Assembly: GCF_010093535.1 (NCBI RefSeq)
Contig: NW_022985166.1
Location: forward strand, 652,385-716,384
From: Lindgomyces ingoldianus
Taxonomy: Eukaryota; Ascomycota; Dothideomycetes; Pleosporales; Lindgomycetaceae
DNA: 64,000 nt
Direction of reading: 5' to 3'
The translations under genes were made by a program, and so were the position numbers. Below the pieces are notes generated by a model. That model was not told where the DNA came from, searched no databases, and saw nothing but the letters and a program-made list of their open reading frames with translations. Numbering within the stretch: position 1 is the stretch's first letter; every line of letters begins with the position of its first letter. Shown here in pieces: positions 35,634 through 44,821 of this stretch.

Positions 35634-36536
35634 CTAAAGCGCAAGTGCCGCAGCAAGAATGCCACCCGCCGCACCAGCCATAGCAACAATTCCTGTCGGA
35701 ATCGCCATACCCGCTGCAACCCCCGTGCTCTGGGCGCCTGCAGCCGTCCCCGTAGCATTCGCATTCGCGGCAAAAGTCCCCGAAGCCGCTGCACCTAATC
35801 ACACGTCAGCGCTCCGGTTCTCTCACATCAAGCATCAACTAGTAGGCAGGATAAAGGTAAACTCACCAGTCCCTGTCACCACCGCCTTCCCGCCCATGGT
35901 CACTGGAACCGTATTTCTAATAAAAAACTCATCCACATCCGTCTTCTTAAATGTTTCCGTATGACTCCCATCACCATCGCCCCAAATACTCGGATCCAGC
36001 CGGCCACTACCCGTACACGTTGCGTCACCACTCGCAACGCCACCATCCCCGAACGTGCAGACTTCATCAACTGCCACGATGCCGGTCACAGTGTAGTGCA
36101 CGGCCCAGTAGCTCGCGCCTTGAGTGACTTCCCAAGGTAAACATGCGTCAAAGGCGTCGTAGCCGTAACATTCGTAACTCGAATCTCTCTTCTCCCTCTC
36201 TGCGGCCAGGGCGGCGAGATATCGCCTAGCGTTATCGGAATGGTCTTTCGTCTTAACGCCTCCTAGTGAGGCTTGAAGGGCCGAGGCTTTTGATTTTGCG
36301 GATGCTTCGATGGCGGAGGCTTTGCTAGACGCGGCGAGGACTTTGCTAGTGTCGGTGCTGCAGGAGTAGGAGTAGGTTGTCAGGTCGGAGGAGGAACCGA
36401 GGACAGTGACGGTGGGCTGCGATTGCGTGACGCACCAGTCCGGGATTAGGAGGGTGGCGGTGGAGGTGGTGAGGGCGGTGGTGAGGGCGGCGAGCAGGAG
36501 GGGGAGGAGAGCTGGGGTGACTGTTTTTGATATCAT
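35634..36536 (-). CDS. Predicted GPI-anchored secreted protein with two Cys-rich segments
   Basis: Two exons on the minus strand: 36,536-35,867 and 35,794-35,634, with a 72-nt GTGAGT...TTAG intron at phase 1; 276 aa. The frame is open 63 codons further upstream, but the ATG at 36,536 gives a proper signal peptide (MISKTVTPALLPLLLAALTT). The chain has a Ser/Ala/Lys-rich segment (SKASAIEASAKSKASALQAS), a likely Lys-Arg processing site (AEREKRDSSYECYG), and an acidic Cys-containing domain (VDEVCTFGDGG, DATCTGSGRLDPSIWGDGDG). The second exon supplies an Ala/Gly/Thr-rich stalk and the hydrophobic tail AAGGILAAALAL, consistent with GPI attachment. No known domain; a wall or surface role is inferred. 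Confidence 0.75.
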
Positions 36537-39386
36537 TTTGGGGGGGAGGGGGCAATGGGAGAGGGTTTTGGATGGGGTTGGAATGAAATGATCCGAGGCC
36601 AGGCTATCAACAGAAGTGAGGGAGATTTTGGAGTCGAGGCTATTCAAATACTGAATGCTGAAGGGGCTTGGTCCCAAGTGCGAGTCCCGCGGGGCTGTAT
36701 TTATTATAACCAGTTCGTTAATCACAGGAAGCTGCGTATGATTCGGCGTACAAATTTATGTGTATTTCGTGAGAAGGACTCGGTGCTGACAACAAGAACG
36801 ACGAAAATAAAATTCTGGCCTACTTAGACTTCGACTCTTTATGTATCTACCTCTCAATCATTGCTACGCCTCGCATCTGAGGTCATGAATTACTGACTAC
36901 ATCGTGCACAGTGACTGCACAAACCACCACTGGGCCTGCGAAGTGAGGTGAGATATCCATGTTTCAGGATAGAAAATAGAAGAACTTAAGCTGAGATACC
37001 GACAAGGTTCTGACTCTAAACTAAAAGGGGTTAGAGTTGGGGGTTTTCATGCTGCTGAAACACAGCCTTATCAGCCACATCGAACATTGCGGGCTGGTGA
37101 TTGGCCGCTGAAAAGTGTCTGGGCTGAGAGGTTTCCAGGGTCTGCACAGCAGCAGGTTTTTGTGTGATAGTGATGGGGATTTGGGAGAAGGCATGGGAAC
37201 GGAATGAATGGTATGATTTCATAAATCTCCGTGGTACCCGTAGAGGCTTACCTTCGGTGTTGTTGCGACTTACATCCATGCTGGATAGAGACAGTGTGAA
37301 TCATTGCAAGGCGAACGAACCGAGATCCTCAATGAGGTCAAAGGTTACCAGTTTGAACAATGCCATTTTCTTTCACAATCTCATCTCAACCTTCTAAATC
37401 GTAAGGCAGCACCATTCCCACGCTTTTCAATTATCGTTCCAACTTCTGTCCTGCCAACAATCTCAACTACCGTATACTATCACTTTTCGCAATCCCATTT
37501 CTTGGCATCGTACTCTTCACTCTTGTTAGAATGCGTAATTTCTCTCTCAAAGCATCCAGCAAGTACGCTCTGCAAGCAAGTACCCAATTCCTCTAACCTA
37601 ACCCTCTAAGAGGAGAACGCTGTACAGGCCGATCTAGATACCCGCGATAGTCTCGACTTTTTTGAACAAAGAAGAGAGGAGGTATGAGAAAGCCTAGAGC
37701 CTCGTATATTGGCTTACTAGGCCGCGCTTTCCGGCGACCATCGACTCCTTCATAACTACAAAATGAGAGCTAAAATCTTCAGCCAGCCGTGCATTTCCAA
37801 ACCATCGTCACGGAATCACTGTCTCCAACATGGCAGCATGCATGCTATAACAAAAACTGGATGACGTTCTAGGAAATACACTTTTGTAGCGTTTCGGTAA
37901 CTGCTCTCCCCTCTCTGGACACGCCGTCTCATGTAAGTGCAGATTTCCAGCTCTGTATGTGATTGCTTCTAGCTTTGCTACCGGATATTCCGAAGCTCTT
38001 ACCGTAATTTATCAACAACATATCTTTCACTTCAAGGAAGCGTAGAGTCCTGTAGCATCCAGATCGTAAATATATTCCATCCAATAGCACACTACCCACC
38101 ATGTACGTATTTTGTCCTCTTCTCGTATAGTTCGCGGCATGTTAATGTGGAGCTAAACGTAGAAGTTTCTGGAGATGTACGAAGCGTTTGGGACAAGTAA
38201 TTTTGTTACGGTTGTGAGAGAAAGGGTGCATAATGTGGAACAATGCGGGAAACCATTATGACCAGGGCTTCTAATGGGGCGTACTACTGTCCGTACAAAG
38301 TGAACCGTACCGGTGACGTGTTCAGTACCAACGTACCCAGTTTATGAGCCGCACCGTACGTGGTACATATTGTATTACTTTTTAGGAAGATTATATAGTA
38401 GTTCTAGGAGAGTAGGAGGGCACTAGCAAGTAGAGGTAAAGGTAGATTACCTTGCCATGCTGCAATTATTATTATTTAGCTATAGACAACGTACTATTTC
38501 AAGGTACATCAAAAGACGCAGTGTAGAGGGCTCTTAATTTCTGCAACCTATGTAAGAGACTGTGCAAAATGGGTATTTAGTTATCTAGATAAGCCCTGTA
38601 AGGCTTAAGTCGCGTGGATAGCTATAAGGCATATATACTATTCCGCAAGCAAATTAACCATTAATCATCTATACCTTTTAGTTATAATAGCAGAGTAGTG
38701 CAGAGCCCTGTCCTTAAAAATGCTCTAAAGCACTGCAAAGGTAGGAAGTAGTAAGCTTTTGAACCTTCTCCTTATGTTACGAAAGAGAAGTTGTTATCTA
38801 ATAGCTATATAGGCCTTAATTATAAATGTCTAGTAACCTATTATTTCAGCTATTTTAACTAGAGGACAGCGTTCTTTAATTAAAGTGTACTACTTAGACA
38901 GCTCACGTGAGCTGGAACAATTACAATATGTACACCTACCTCTCATCGTCCCTGCTGTACGAGCGTACACAAATCTGACCCATACGGACATCAAAATCGC
39001 CCAATCGTAAACTACTATACCTCATTGGAAGTGCTAGTTATGACAATCCATAGACGCCGAAACGGTTTGGAACTAATTACAGCTACACGCAATCCATTCA
39101 CCTGACACTATCTCTCCTTCTAGTGAGCATCCCGTGAATAGTATGTCTCCTATCTGTTCTGGTATTGTCGCCTAAGAACAATCTTCACGGTTACTAATCA
39201 TCATGGCCAAGACACATGTCTCTTGAGCAACTTTGACTTTCCATCTTCAATCACTTGCGGCCGATTGTCAGTCATGAGGAGGCATCCTGTGCCCATTCAA
39301 GCTGCTTAGCTAGCTGCTAAGCCTACGAGCATTTACATCCTGCATCTTCTTACCCAACGCTTTGTAACTAGGGCCGAGTTTATCAC
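36537..39386. other. Gene-poor stretch with a worn repeat
   Basis: No supported gene. A minus-strand TATA-like site (TATAATAAATA) lies at about 36,699-36,709, some 165 bp upstream of the GPI protein ATG. A minus-strand open frame at 37,031-37,279 (82 codons) has no domain and is weak. From about 38,281 to 38,960 the DNA becomes AT-rich and RIP-like, bounded on the left by a GTAC-rich segment, so probably a decayed transposon. Confidence 0.45.
38281..38960. repeat. Probable decayed mobile element with GTAC-rich border
   Basis: The first 85 bases hold seven GTAC tetranucleotides (for example CCGTACCGG and CCGTACGTGGTACAT). The interior to about 38,900 is AT-rich with many TA steps, unlike the flanks, and GTAC recurs near 38,930-38,950. 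I could not align terminal inverted repeats or find a transposase remnant, so class is unknown. Confidence 0.35.
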
Positions 39387-42371
39387 CTAGCCCCACTGAA
39401 ATCTCTCCTCATCCACTCTTGTCCCCTCATCCCAACACCTCTCCACCCACGCCACCCCCACAATCCTCGGCAACGGTGTCACAAACAGCTTTCTCCTTAA
39501 CCTCGTTGCACTTGCCTCATCGCGAACTACTACATGTGTGATCCCTCCCTCTTCCAATCCTACAACTACCATGCCACCACCAAACCGGATATAATTCGTC
39601 GTGAGCTTAAAACCCAACGATTCTACATCGATGTCATCAAAGCAAACCTTCATCCCCGAAAACATGTAATTCTTCAGCTTCATTAATTCTTGGCCGTGCT
39701 CTCCAGCCTGCGCAACGAAATCCGCACCTTCAAAAGCATTTTCAAATTTCTGCGGCATATTGTCGAAAATCTTGCGGAGTTCCGAAACGTCGCTGACATC
39801 ACGGGTATACGAGTCACCATATTCATCAACATGTTCTTCAAATGGCAGCTGATCATCCTCGAGAAGGAAAAACATGTGGCGATTAGGTTCGAAAGGAAGC
39901 ACGAAAGGCGGGGCGTTAACGTCGATGCTAGATTGCTGGATGCAGTCATAGATCCAGATGGGTTTGACGATGTTGTTTGTTTCGCGTTTCTCGAGGGACG
40001 AGACTTTGACAAGACGTTTGTCGGCGATAATGATGAGATTTTTGTCCTGGGATTCGCGCTGGACGATTTTGCCGCCGTGGGCTTTGACGAGGGCTTCGAT
40101 TTCGGGTTTGGTTATTTTCGAGGGGGTGAGGGCGTCGGTCATGATGAAGAAGTTTAGGCCGGAGAATAGGTTCGATGCTGGACCTGCGTAGGGGGTGGAG
40201 ACGGTTTCATTGCCGGCGATTACAAGGGGTTTCTTGGTTGTTCGGGCCTTTTTTCGTCGGGACTGCTCGATTTTAAACTCCTTTTCCTTTTCATCGTGCT
40301 CGCGCTCTGCGGTATCTTTCAGCTCCATGAATTCTGATATCGACAATGCCTGTTCCCATTTCTTATCTGCACGGAGTTGCTTGAAGCGGGGAAAGCGCAA
40401 GGTAATGCTCATCCTGAATTTATCGCTGCTTTCCACGCTTGCTGCCTTGCACTCGAGGACAACAGATTCACTTGGTCGAATCCATTGATCTGGCCGTTCG
40501 TGTTGGCGATTTTCAGCGTGTCCACCGAGCTCGATAATCGATGGAGGACGCTTTGGGTCCCAGGTCTTCCACTTCCCTTCAGTACGTCCCCGGATTGCTG
40601 CGTAGTCTTCTCTGCTGAACCCACCACCGACTTTGAAGAACGAATAGCATTTCTCGTAGTCTGGGTCGCCTTCCCGTGCATGCTTGTTAACTAACAGCCC
40701 GCAGAGGAAACTCGAATGGGCGCCACCACGGTGCCCTGAACCAAAGTAGCCTCCAACAACGACGCAGTCTAATGACTCTCCGAATTCGCTCATGTACTCG
40801 GGCTTTACTTTGATCCAGTCGTCGTTACGTTCATTCAAGCGATACATGGAACGGGGATTTTTCAAGACTAGTCCCTCGGATGCTTCAGCCACGACTTTCC
40901 GCAGCTCGGGTTCGATTTCCGTGTAAGAGTGGGCTTCGATATAGGGATGGATTTCGAGACGACGACGAACACCCTTAACTGCACTAGCTAACGCATTACG
41001 ACGGTCGCGAAGCATATAGGGCGCGAGAAGTGTGTCATTAAGATATAAACAGTCGAAGACGCGGTATAAGGGACGTTGGCCAGTACTCGAACTAGCACGG
41101 TTCTCTTTTTCTGAGAGCGCAGCGGTTTTGAGAGTACCGAAGCCAACGATGCGATCGACGTCCATGTCCCAGGTGATCATTTCGCCATCGAGAATAATGT
41201 TCCGAACACTGGACGCGAACGCGTCTTTGAGAAATCGAGTGAGTGCACTGTTCTCTTGTTCGAGACCCTGGCCGTAGAGATAGTGGTAGTCTTTTGCTTT
41301 TCGCGACCAGAATCCGAAGCGTTTTCCGCCGGGCATGTCCGGATCTTCAATCATGTGGAGTTGCATTCGTTCACCGTCAAGCTTTTCTTCTATCCAGAAC
41401 GAGTCATCGTCAGGGGTAGGCTTCAGCTTTGCAACCATCTTTTCGAATGAGCCGACCAGCTTCTGGAAAGCCGCTAGTTGGGGCTGAAAGCACTCCATCA
41501 GCGTAATACCGGCGTCGCCACCATCTAGGCGAATCCTAGGGTCATAGAGCTCCCAGCATACTCGACGAAGATTCGAGGACACATTAAAGAGTGTTTCGGC
41601 GTCTGGATGCCAGATATCAAGAATAGTCTTCTCCGTGGCGCCAATCTTCATCTGGCGCAGGATCATTCGAATCAGCCACGTCATCTCCTCAGGATTCATC
41701 CTGCGGTAGAATCGCTTAAACACACTGAGTTGCTCGTCTTCCATACCAAGCCGAGACAAGTGGTCGAGAGCATTGTTGACATCAGCGATACTCATGTCTC
41801 CAGGCGCCGTTCTCATTGGCCGCTTCGAAAGCACTTCGAAACATCGACCAGCGAAGTCACCTGCGGTTGAAGATACAAATTTACCAAGCTGGCCAGGAAG
41901 CTTCCAATTGATCATATTCTTTGCATCCTCGGAGTCTTTGTTGATCTTCATGACCTTGATTAGGATTTTCGCAATTGCCTTTTCTTTCAGGCCGTACATG
42001 GCACGGTCGCGGTCTTTCTCTGGAATTACGAGCCGCATCGCAGGGTAGAAGTCATTACCGACTTCTTTCCTCCATTTTGCGATGTATTGCTCGATGATGT
42101 TGCGGCGAGCTTCGTGTGGCGAGAGGGATGCTTGGCCTTGGGGCCCTTGTTTCCGCCTGGCTGTGGACGGGCGGTTCTTTTTGGTACTGTCGAGCAGCGG
42201 ATTGAACAACTCCGTTATCAGGGAGTGAAATGGAAGGGTCTTATGAAGGTTTCTTGGCCGATTGGGATATCTCTTGTCAAGAGCAGCTTCGCTGTTGTTT
42301 TCATCATCGCGATACTGAAGTTTCTGTTCTCTTACGGCATCAGCATCGGGCATTACAATGTCTTCGGCCAT
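39387..42371 (-). CDS. LIG4: DNA ligase IV (ATP-dependent, non-homologous end joining)
   Basis: Single exon, 994 aa. N-terminal ligase-specific DNA-binding domain (about 45-290), then the nucleotidyltransferase core with catalytic Lys in WIEEKLDGERMQLH (K about 330), followed by motifs such as NIILDGEMITWD and EGLVLKNP. The OB-fold part includes SFFKVGGGFSREDYA. Two BRCT domains close the protein: one from about 725 (NLFSGLNFFIMTDALTPSK) to 820, and one in the last 100 residues (ending VGVAWVERCWDEGTRVD). The linker between them is where XRCC4/Lif1 binds in the family. The enzyme seals double-strand breaks in the nucleus after Ku binding. Length is typical for Pezizomycotina. Head-to-head with the IRS4-like gene. 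No missing residues seen. Confidence 0.97.
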   Translation of the reverse strand: MAEDIVMPDADAVREQKLQYRDDENNSEAALDKRYPNRPRNLHKTLPFHSLITELFNPLLDSTKKNRPSTARRKQGPQGQASLSPHEARRNIIEQYIAKWRKEVGNDFYPAMRLVIPEKDRDRAMYGLKEKAIAKILIKVMKINKDSEDAKNMINWKLPGQLGKFVSSTAGDFAGRCFEVLSKRPMRTAPGDMSIADVNNALDHLSRLGMEDEQLSVFKRFYRRMNPEEMTWLIRMILRQMKIGATEKTILDIWHPDAETLFNVSSNLRRVCWELYDPRIRLDGGDAGITLMECFQPQLAAFQKLVGSFEKMVAKLKPTPDDDSFWIEEKLDGERMQLHMIEDPDMPGGKRFGFWSRKAKDYHYLYGQGLEQENSALTRFLKDAFASSVRNIILDGEMITWDMDVDRIVGFGTLKTAALSEKENRASSSTGQRPLYRVFDCLYLNDTLLAPYMLRDRRNALASAVKGVRRRLEIHPYIEAHSYTEIEPELRKVVAEASEGLVLKNPRSMYRLNERNDDWIKVKPEYMSEFGESLDCVVVGGYFGSGHRGGAHSSFLCGLLVNKHAREGDPDYEKCYSFFKVGGGFSREDYAAIRGRTEGKWKTWDPKRPPSIIELGGHAENRQHERPDQWIRPSESVVLECKAASVESSDKFRMSITLRFPRFKQLRADKKWEQALSISEFMELKDTAEREHDEKEKEFKIEQSRRKKARTTKKPLVIAGNETVSTPYAGPASNLFSGLNFFIMTDALTPSKITKPEIEALVKAHGGKIVQRESQDKNLIIIADKRLVKVSSLEKRETNNIVKPIWIYDCIQQSSIDVNAPPFVLPFEPNRHMFFLLEDDQLPFEEHVDEYGDSYTRDVSDVSELRKIFDNMPQKFENAFEGADFVAQAGEHGQELMKLKNYMFSGMKVCFDDIDVESLGFKLTTNYIRFGGGMVVVGLEEGGITHVVVRDEASATRLRRKLFVTPLPRIVGVAWVERCWDEGTRVDEERFQWG

Positions 42372-42706
42372 GACTTATATTTCTTAAGGAAGAGTGTTGC
42401 GTGCTAAAGGCGAAGGAGCGATGGGAGGTGAGACGAGGCAGCAATGTGGATTCGCGTCGCTGAGTAACGCGCGCTATCACATGACAGTGCACGTGCCTAT
42501 GACGCCGGATGGGGAAAGGTGGATCTGGAGCAGCGTCGACTAGGGCTGGCTGAGCAAGTGACAAAGCTCCTTTACAACCACATGAACCACAAGTCTGCCG
42601 TTTAAATCGCCGCTGCGTCCTCTACAACCTCTAACCACCTATGTGACCGCTGAGAGACGCTGAATTCGGCCTTCCACGACATCCGCCAAAGTCCGATGGG
42701 GAATCG
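42372..42706. promoter_or_regulatory. Shared divergent promoter region, LIG4 / IRS4-like gene
   Basis: 335 bp between the two opposite starts, containing several CG-rich motifs such as ACGCGCG and CACGTG-like sites (CACGTGCC at about 42,490). No TATA box. A short two-sided housekeeping-type promoter is the likely role. Confidence 0.45.
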
Positions 42707-44821
42707 ATGAGCTCCGCAACGAGTGCCCGCAACACTCCCCAGGCGGCTCAAACCACCGGTGACACCCAGTACAATGTGCGCGATGCCGCTCTTCGCGGAG
42801 CATCATCAGCCTTTTCGAAGCCTCCCGTGAAACCAAAGCCACAAGTCAACACATATACCGGCGGAAACAATGGAGCCTTGTTGGCAGCCACCAAAGTAGG
42901 CACAGGCACTCCACGCCAGACGTCGCCCATACGACAAAATTGGACAGGCGGAAGCTCCACAGGCAGACCGAATCCATCTCCTATACAGCTCGCGAGCAAA
43001 TCGAGTAGCTCGAGTACCCTTGATGTGCCAGTGGACAGCTTCTTGGAGCGAACCCCGTCTCCGTCTAACATTGCGGCGAAGTTGGCGGCAGCGAGACACA
43101 GTCCCCTGAAACCCATACCACAGGCCGCAATCATTTCTATGTCACGAGAACGAGATGATGATGACAGGGATATACTGCCTCCTCCGGGAAGTGTTGGCAA
43201 TGTATTGGCGAGGCTGAACTCGAGCAGCCCACAGCCACTGAGGAGGCGGGCGAGCATCGGATCGCAGTCGGCTGCCAACACCGTGCGGGAGACAAGGGAA
43301 GACACGAGGGCTACGGATGACTCCCCAATTCCTCCAACGACGTCGCTTGTGAAGATGTTCGAACAACACCGGCCGACCACACCTGTAAAGCGAAGGCTGG
43401 AGCCCGCTGTTGTCTCACAAGCCCCACCTCCAGTGCGGTCGCCCAAGCCGCAACGCATAGTCAGCCTCCCGCGAGATATCGACGCCTTTGATGGAACGCG
43501 ACAGCAGCCGCAGGGTGCTCAACCGGCCAAGCCGAAGCCGAAGCCGCAAAGGAAGCTCACATTGCCGGCGGAGGAACCAAAGGAACATCCAAACTTCAGC
43601 AGTCTTCGAAAAGACTCCCTGGGTACGCCTCCAGTAAAGCAGAAACCCGCGCAGTTGACGGCAGTCAAATCTACGCCTCCGCGATCGAAGAACTCTCGTC
43701 GAGCATCTCAACCACGATCTCAAGACCTGTCTCATTCTACGTCTTTCCACAACCGCTTGTCTAGTTCTCTAGATAGCAACGAGAACATGTCTTCACCATC
43801 CTCTTACGCATCCGCCCCCGAGGAGCTCGAGGAGAAACTGAAGCCAAGTCTTCCTCCACCCCGCCGCTCTGCGAAGGCTAGATCAGAAGATGTCGACCGC
43901 AGAAACTTCGAAGCCCGCCCTAAAACCGCTCCATTACCCCCCACATCTCGAGCACTGAACAAGATTGCGTCTCCCATACATCCTCCTGAGAAGTTTCCTC
44001 CCCCTCGCAGCACCCCCTTAATGGGCTCACCCTCACCTACCGACACCATCTACCATTCAAACTACCAGCGTGAATCCGTAAAGGCTATCACAAAACACAT
44101 GACTGGCGAATCCCTTTCCAACGCCATTGTCGGCGCAGCTCTCGCCTCCTCCCGTAACGCCTCCCCCGCCCCATCCATGACCGCTACCCCGCCGCCTCTA
44201 CCCGCTCGAAGACAGCACCACCACCACCACCGTTTCCACCATACGCGGTCTCTGTCCCCCCCAAAGACCTCCGGAAAACTACGCACCACACTACGCAAAG
44301 AACCCTCATCCTCCTCCTCCGAAGACGAGAGCGAAAAGTACAAAAGAAAAGGAAGTCGGATCATGGGCGTCGGCCGCAAACACCCAAACAAGCACCACGA
44401 AGGCGCACGGAAACGCTGGCGCGATACCATCACGGAGCGAGAACGGAAGCGATATGAAGGTGTGTGGGCTGCTAACAAAGGCATGTATATCTATAACTCC
44501 CCTAACGCCCAGCACCCTCCCTCACCATCCCGCACCGATCTGGATGTATCAGACACCGCGCTTCTGGATGTTGTTGGTGTAGTGACGAAGGAGATATGGG
44601 CTCGAAGTCGTTTGCCTGAACATGTGCTGGAGGAGGTGTGGGATTTAGTGGATGGAAGGGGGATGGGGAGGTTAAGGAGAGAGGAGTTTGTGGTGGGCAT
44701 GTGGTTGATTGATCAGAGACTTAAGGGTAGGAAGTTGCCGCTTAGAGTTAGTGAGAGTGTTTGGGGGAGCGTGAGGGGGGTAGGTGTTAAGGTTAAGGTT
44801 AGGGGTGGACCGAATAGGTAG
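42707..44821 (+). CDS. IRS4: IRS4-like EH-domain protein
   Basis: Single exon, 704 aa. The first ~560 residues are disordered: Ser/Pro/Lys-rich with many PxP and basic stretches (KPKPKPQRKLTLP, PLPARRQHHHHHRFHH). The C-terminal 125 residues form the Eps15-homology domain: RKRYEGVWAANKGMY, ALLDVVGVVTKEIWARSRLP, VLEEVWDLVDGRGMGRL and EEFVVGMWLIDQRLKGRKLP. The VWDLVD...G EF-hand loop is degenerate (D-G-R-G-M-G), as usual for one of the two. In yeast, Irs4 and Tax4 bind the phosphoinositide 5-phosphatase Inp51 through NPF motifs and affect PI(4,5)P2 levels, cell-wall integrity and rDNA silencing. The assignment rests on domain and architecture; name by similarity. Confidence 0.88.
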   Translation: MSSATSARNTPQAAQTTGDTQYNVRDAALRGASSAFSKPPVKPKPQVNTYTGGNNGALLAATKVGTGTPRQTSPIRQNWTGGSSTGRPNPSPIQLASKSSSSSTLDVPVDSFLERTPSPSNIAAKLAAARHSPLKPIPQAAIISMSRERDDDDRDILPPPGSVGNVLARLNSSSPQPLRRRASIGSQSAANTVRETREDTRATDDSPIPPTTSLVKMFEQHRPTTPVKRRLEPAVVSQAPPPVRSPKPQRIVSLPRDIDAFDGTRQQPQGAQPAKPKPKPQRKLTLPAEEPKEHPNFSSLRKDSLGTPPVKQKPAQLTAVKSTPPRSKNSRRASQPRSQDLSHSTSFHNRLSSSLDSNENMSSPSSYASAPEELEEKLKPSLPPPRRSAKARSEDVDRRNFEARPKTAPLPPTSRALNKIASPIHPPEKFPPPRSTPLMGSPSPTDTIYHSNYQRESVKAITKHMTGESLSNAIVGAALASSRNASPAPSMTATPPPLPARRQHHHHHRFHHTRSLSPPKTSGKLRTTLRKEPSSSSSEDESEKYKRKGSRIMGVGRKHPNKHHEGARKRWRDTITERERKRYEGVWAANKGMYIYNSPNAQHPPSPSRTDLDVSDTALLDVVGVVTKEIWARSRLPEHVLEEVWDLVDGRGMGRLRREEFVVGMWLIDQRLKGRKLPLRVSESVWGSVRGVGVKVKVRGGPNR

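Noticed and set aside
36537..36725. 63-codon upstream extension of the second GPI protein
   Set aside because: It would bury the signal peptide; ATG 36,536 preferred.
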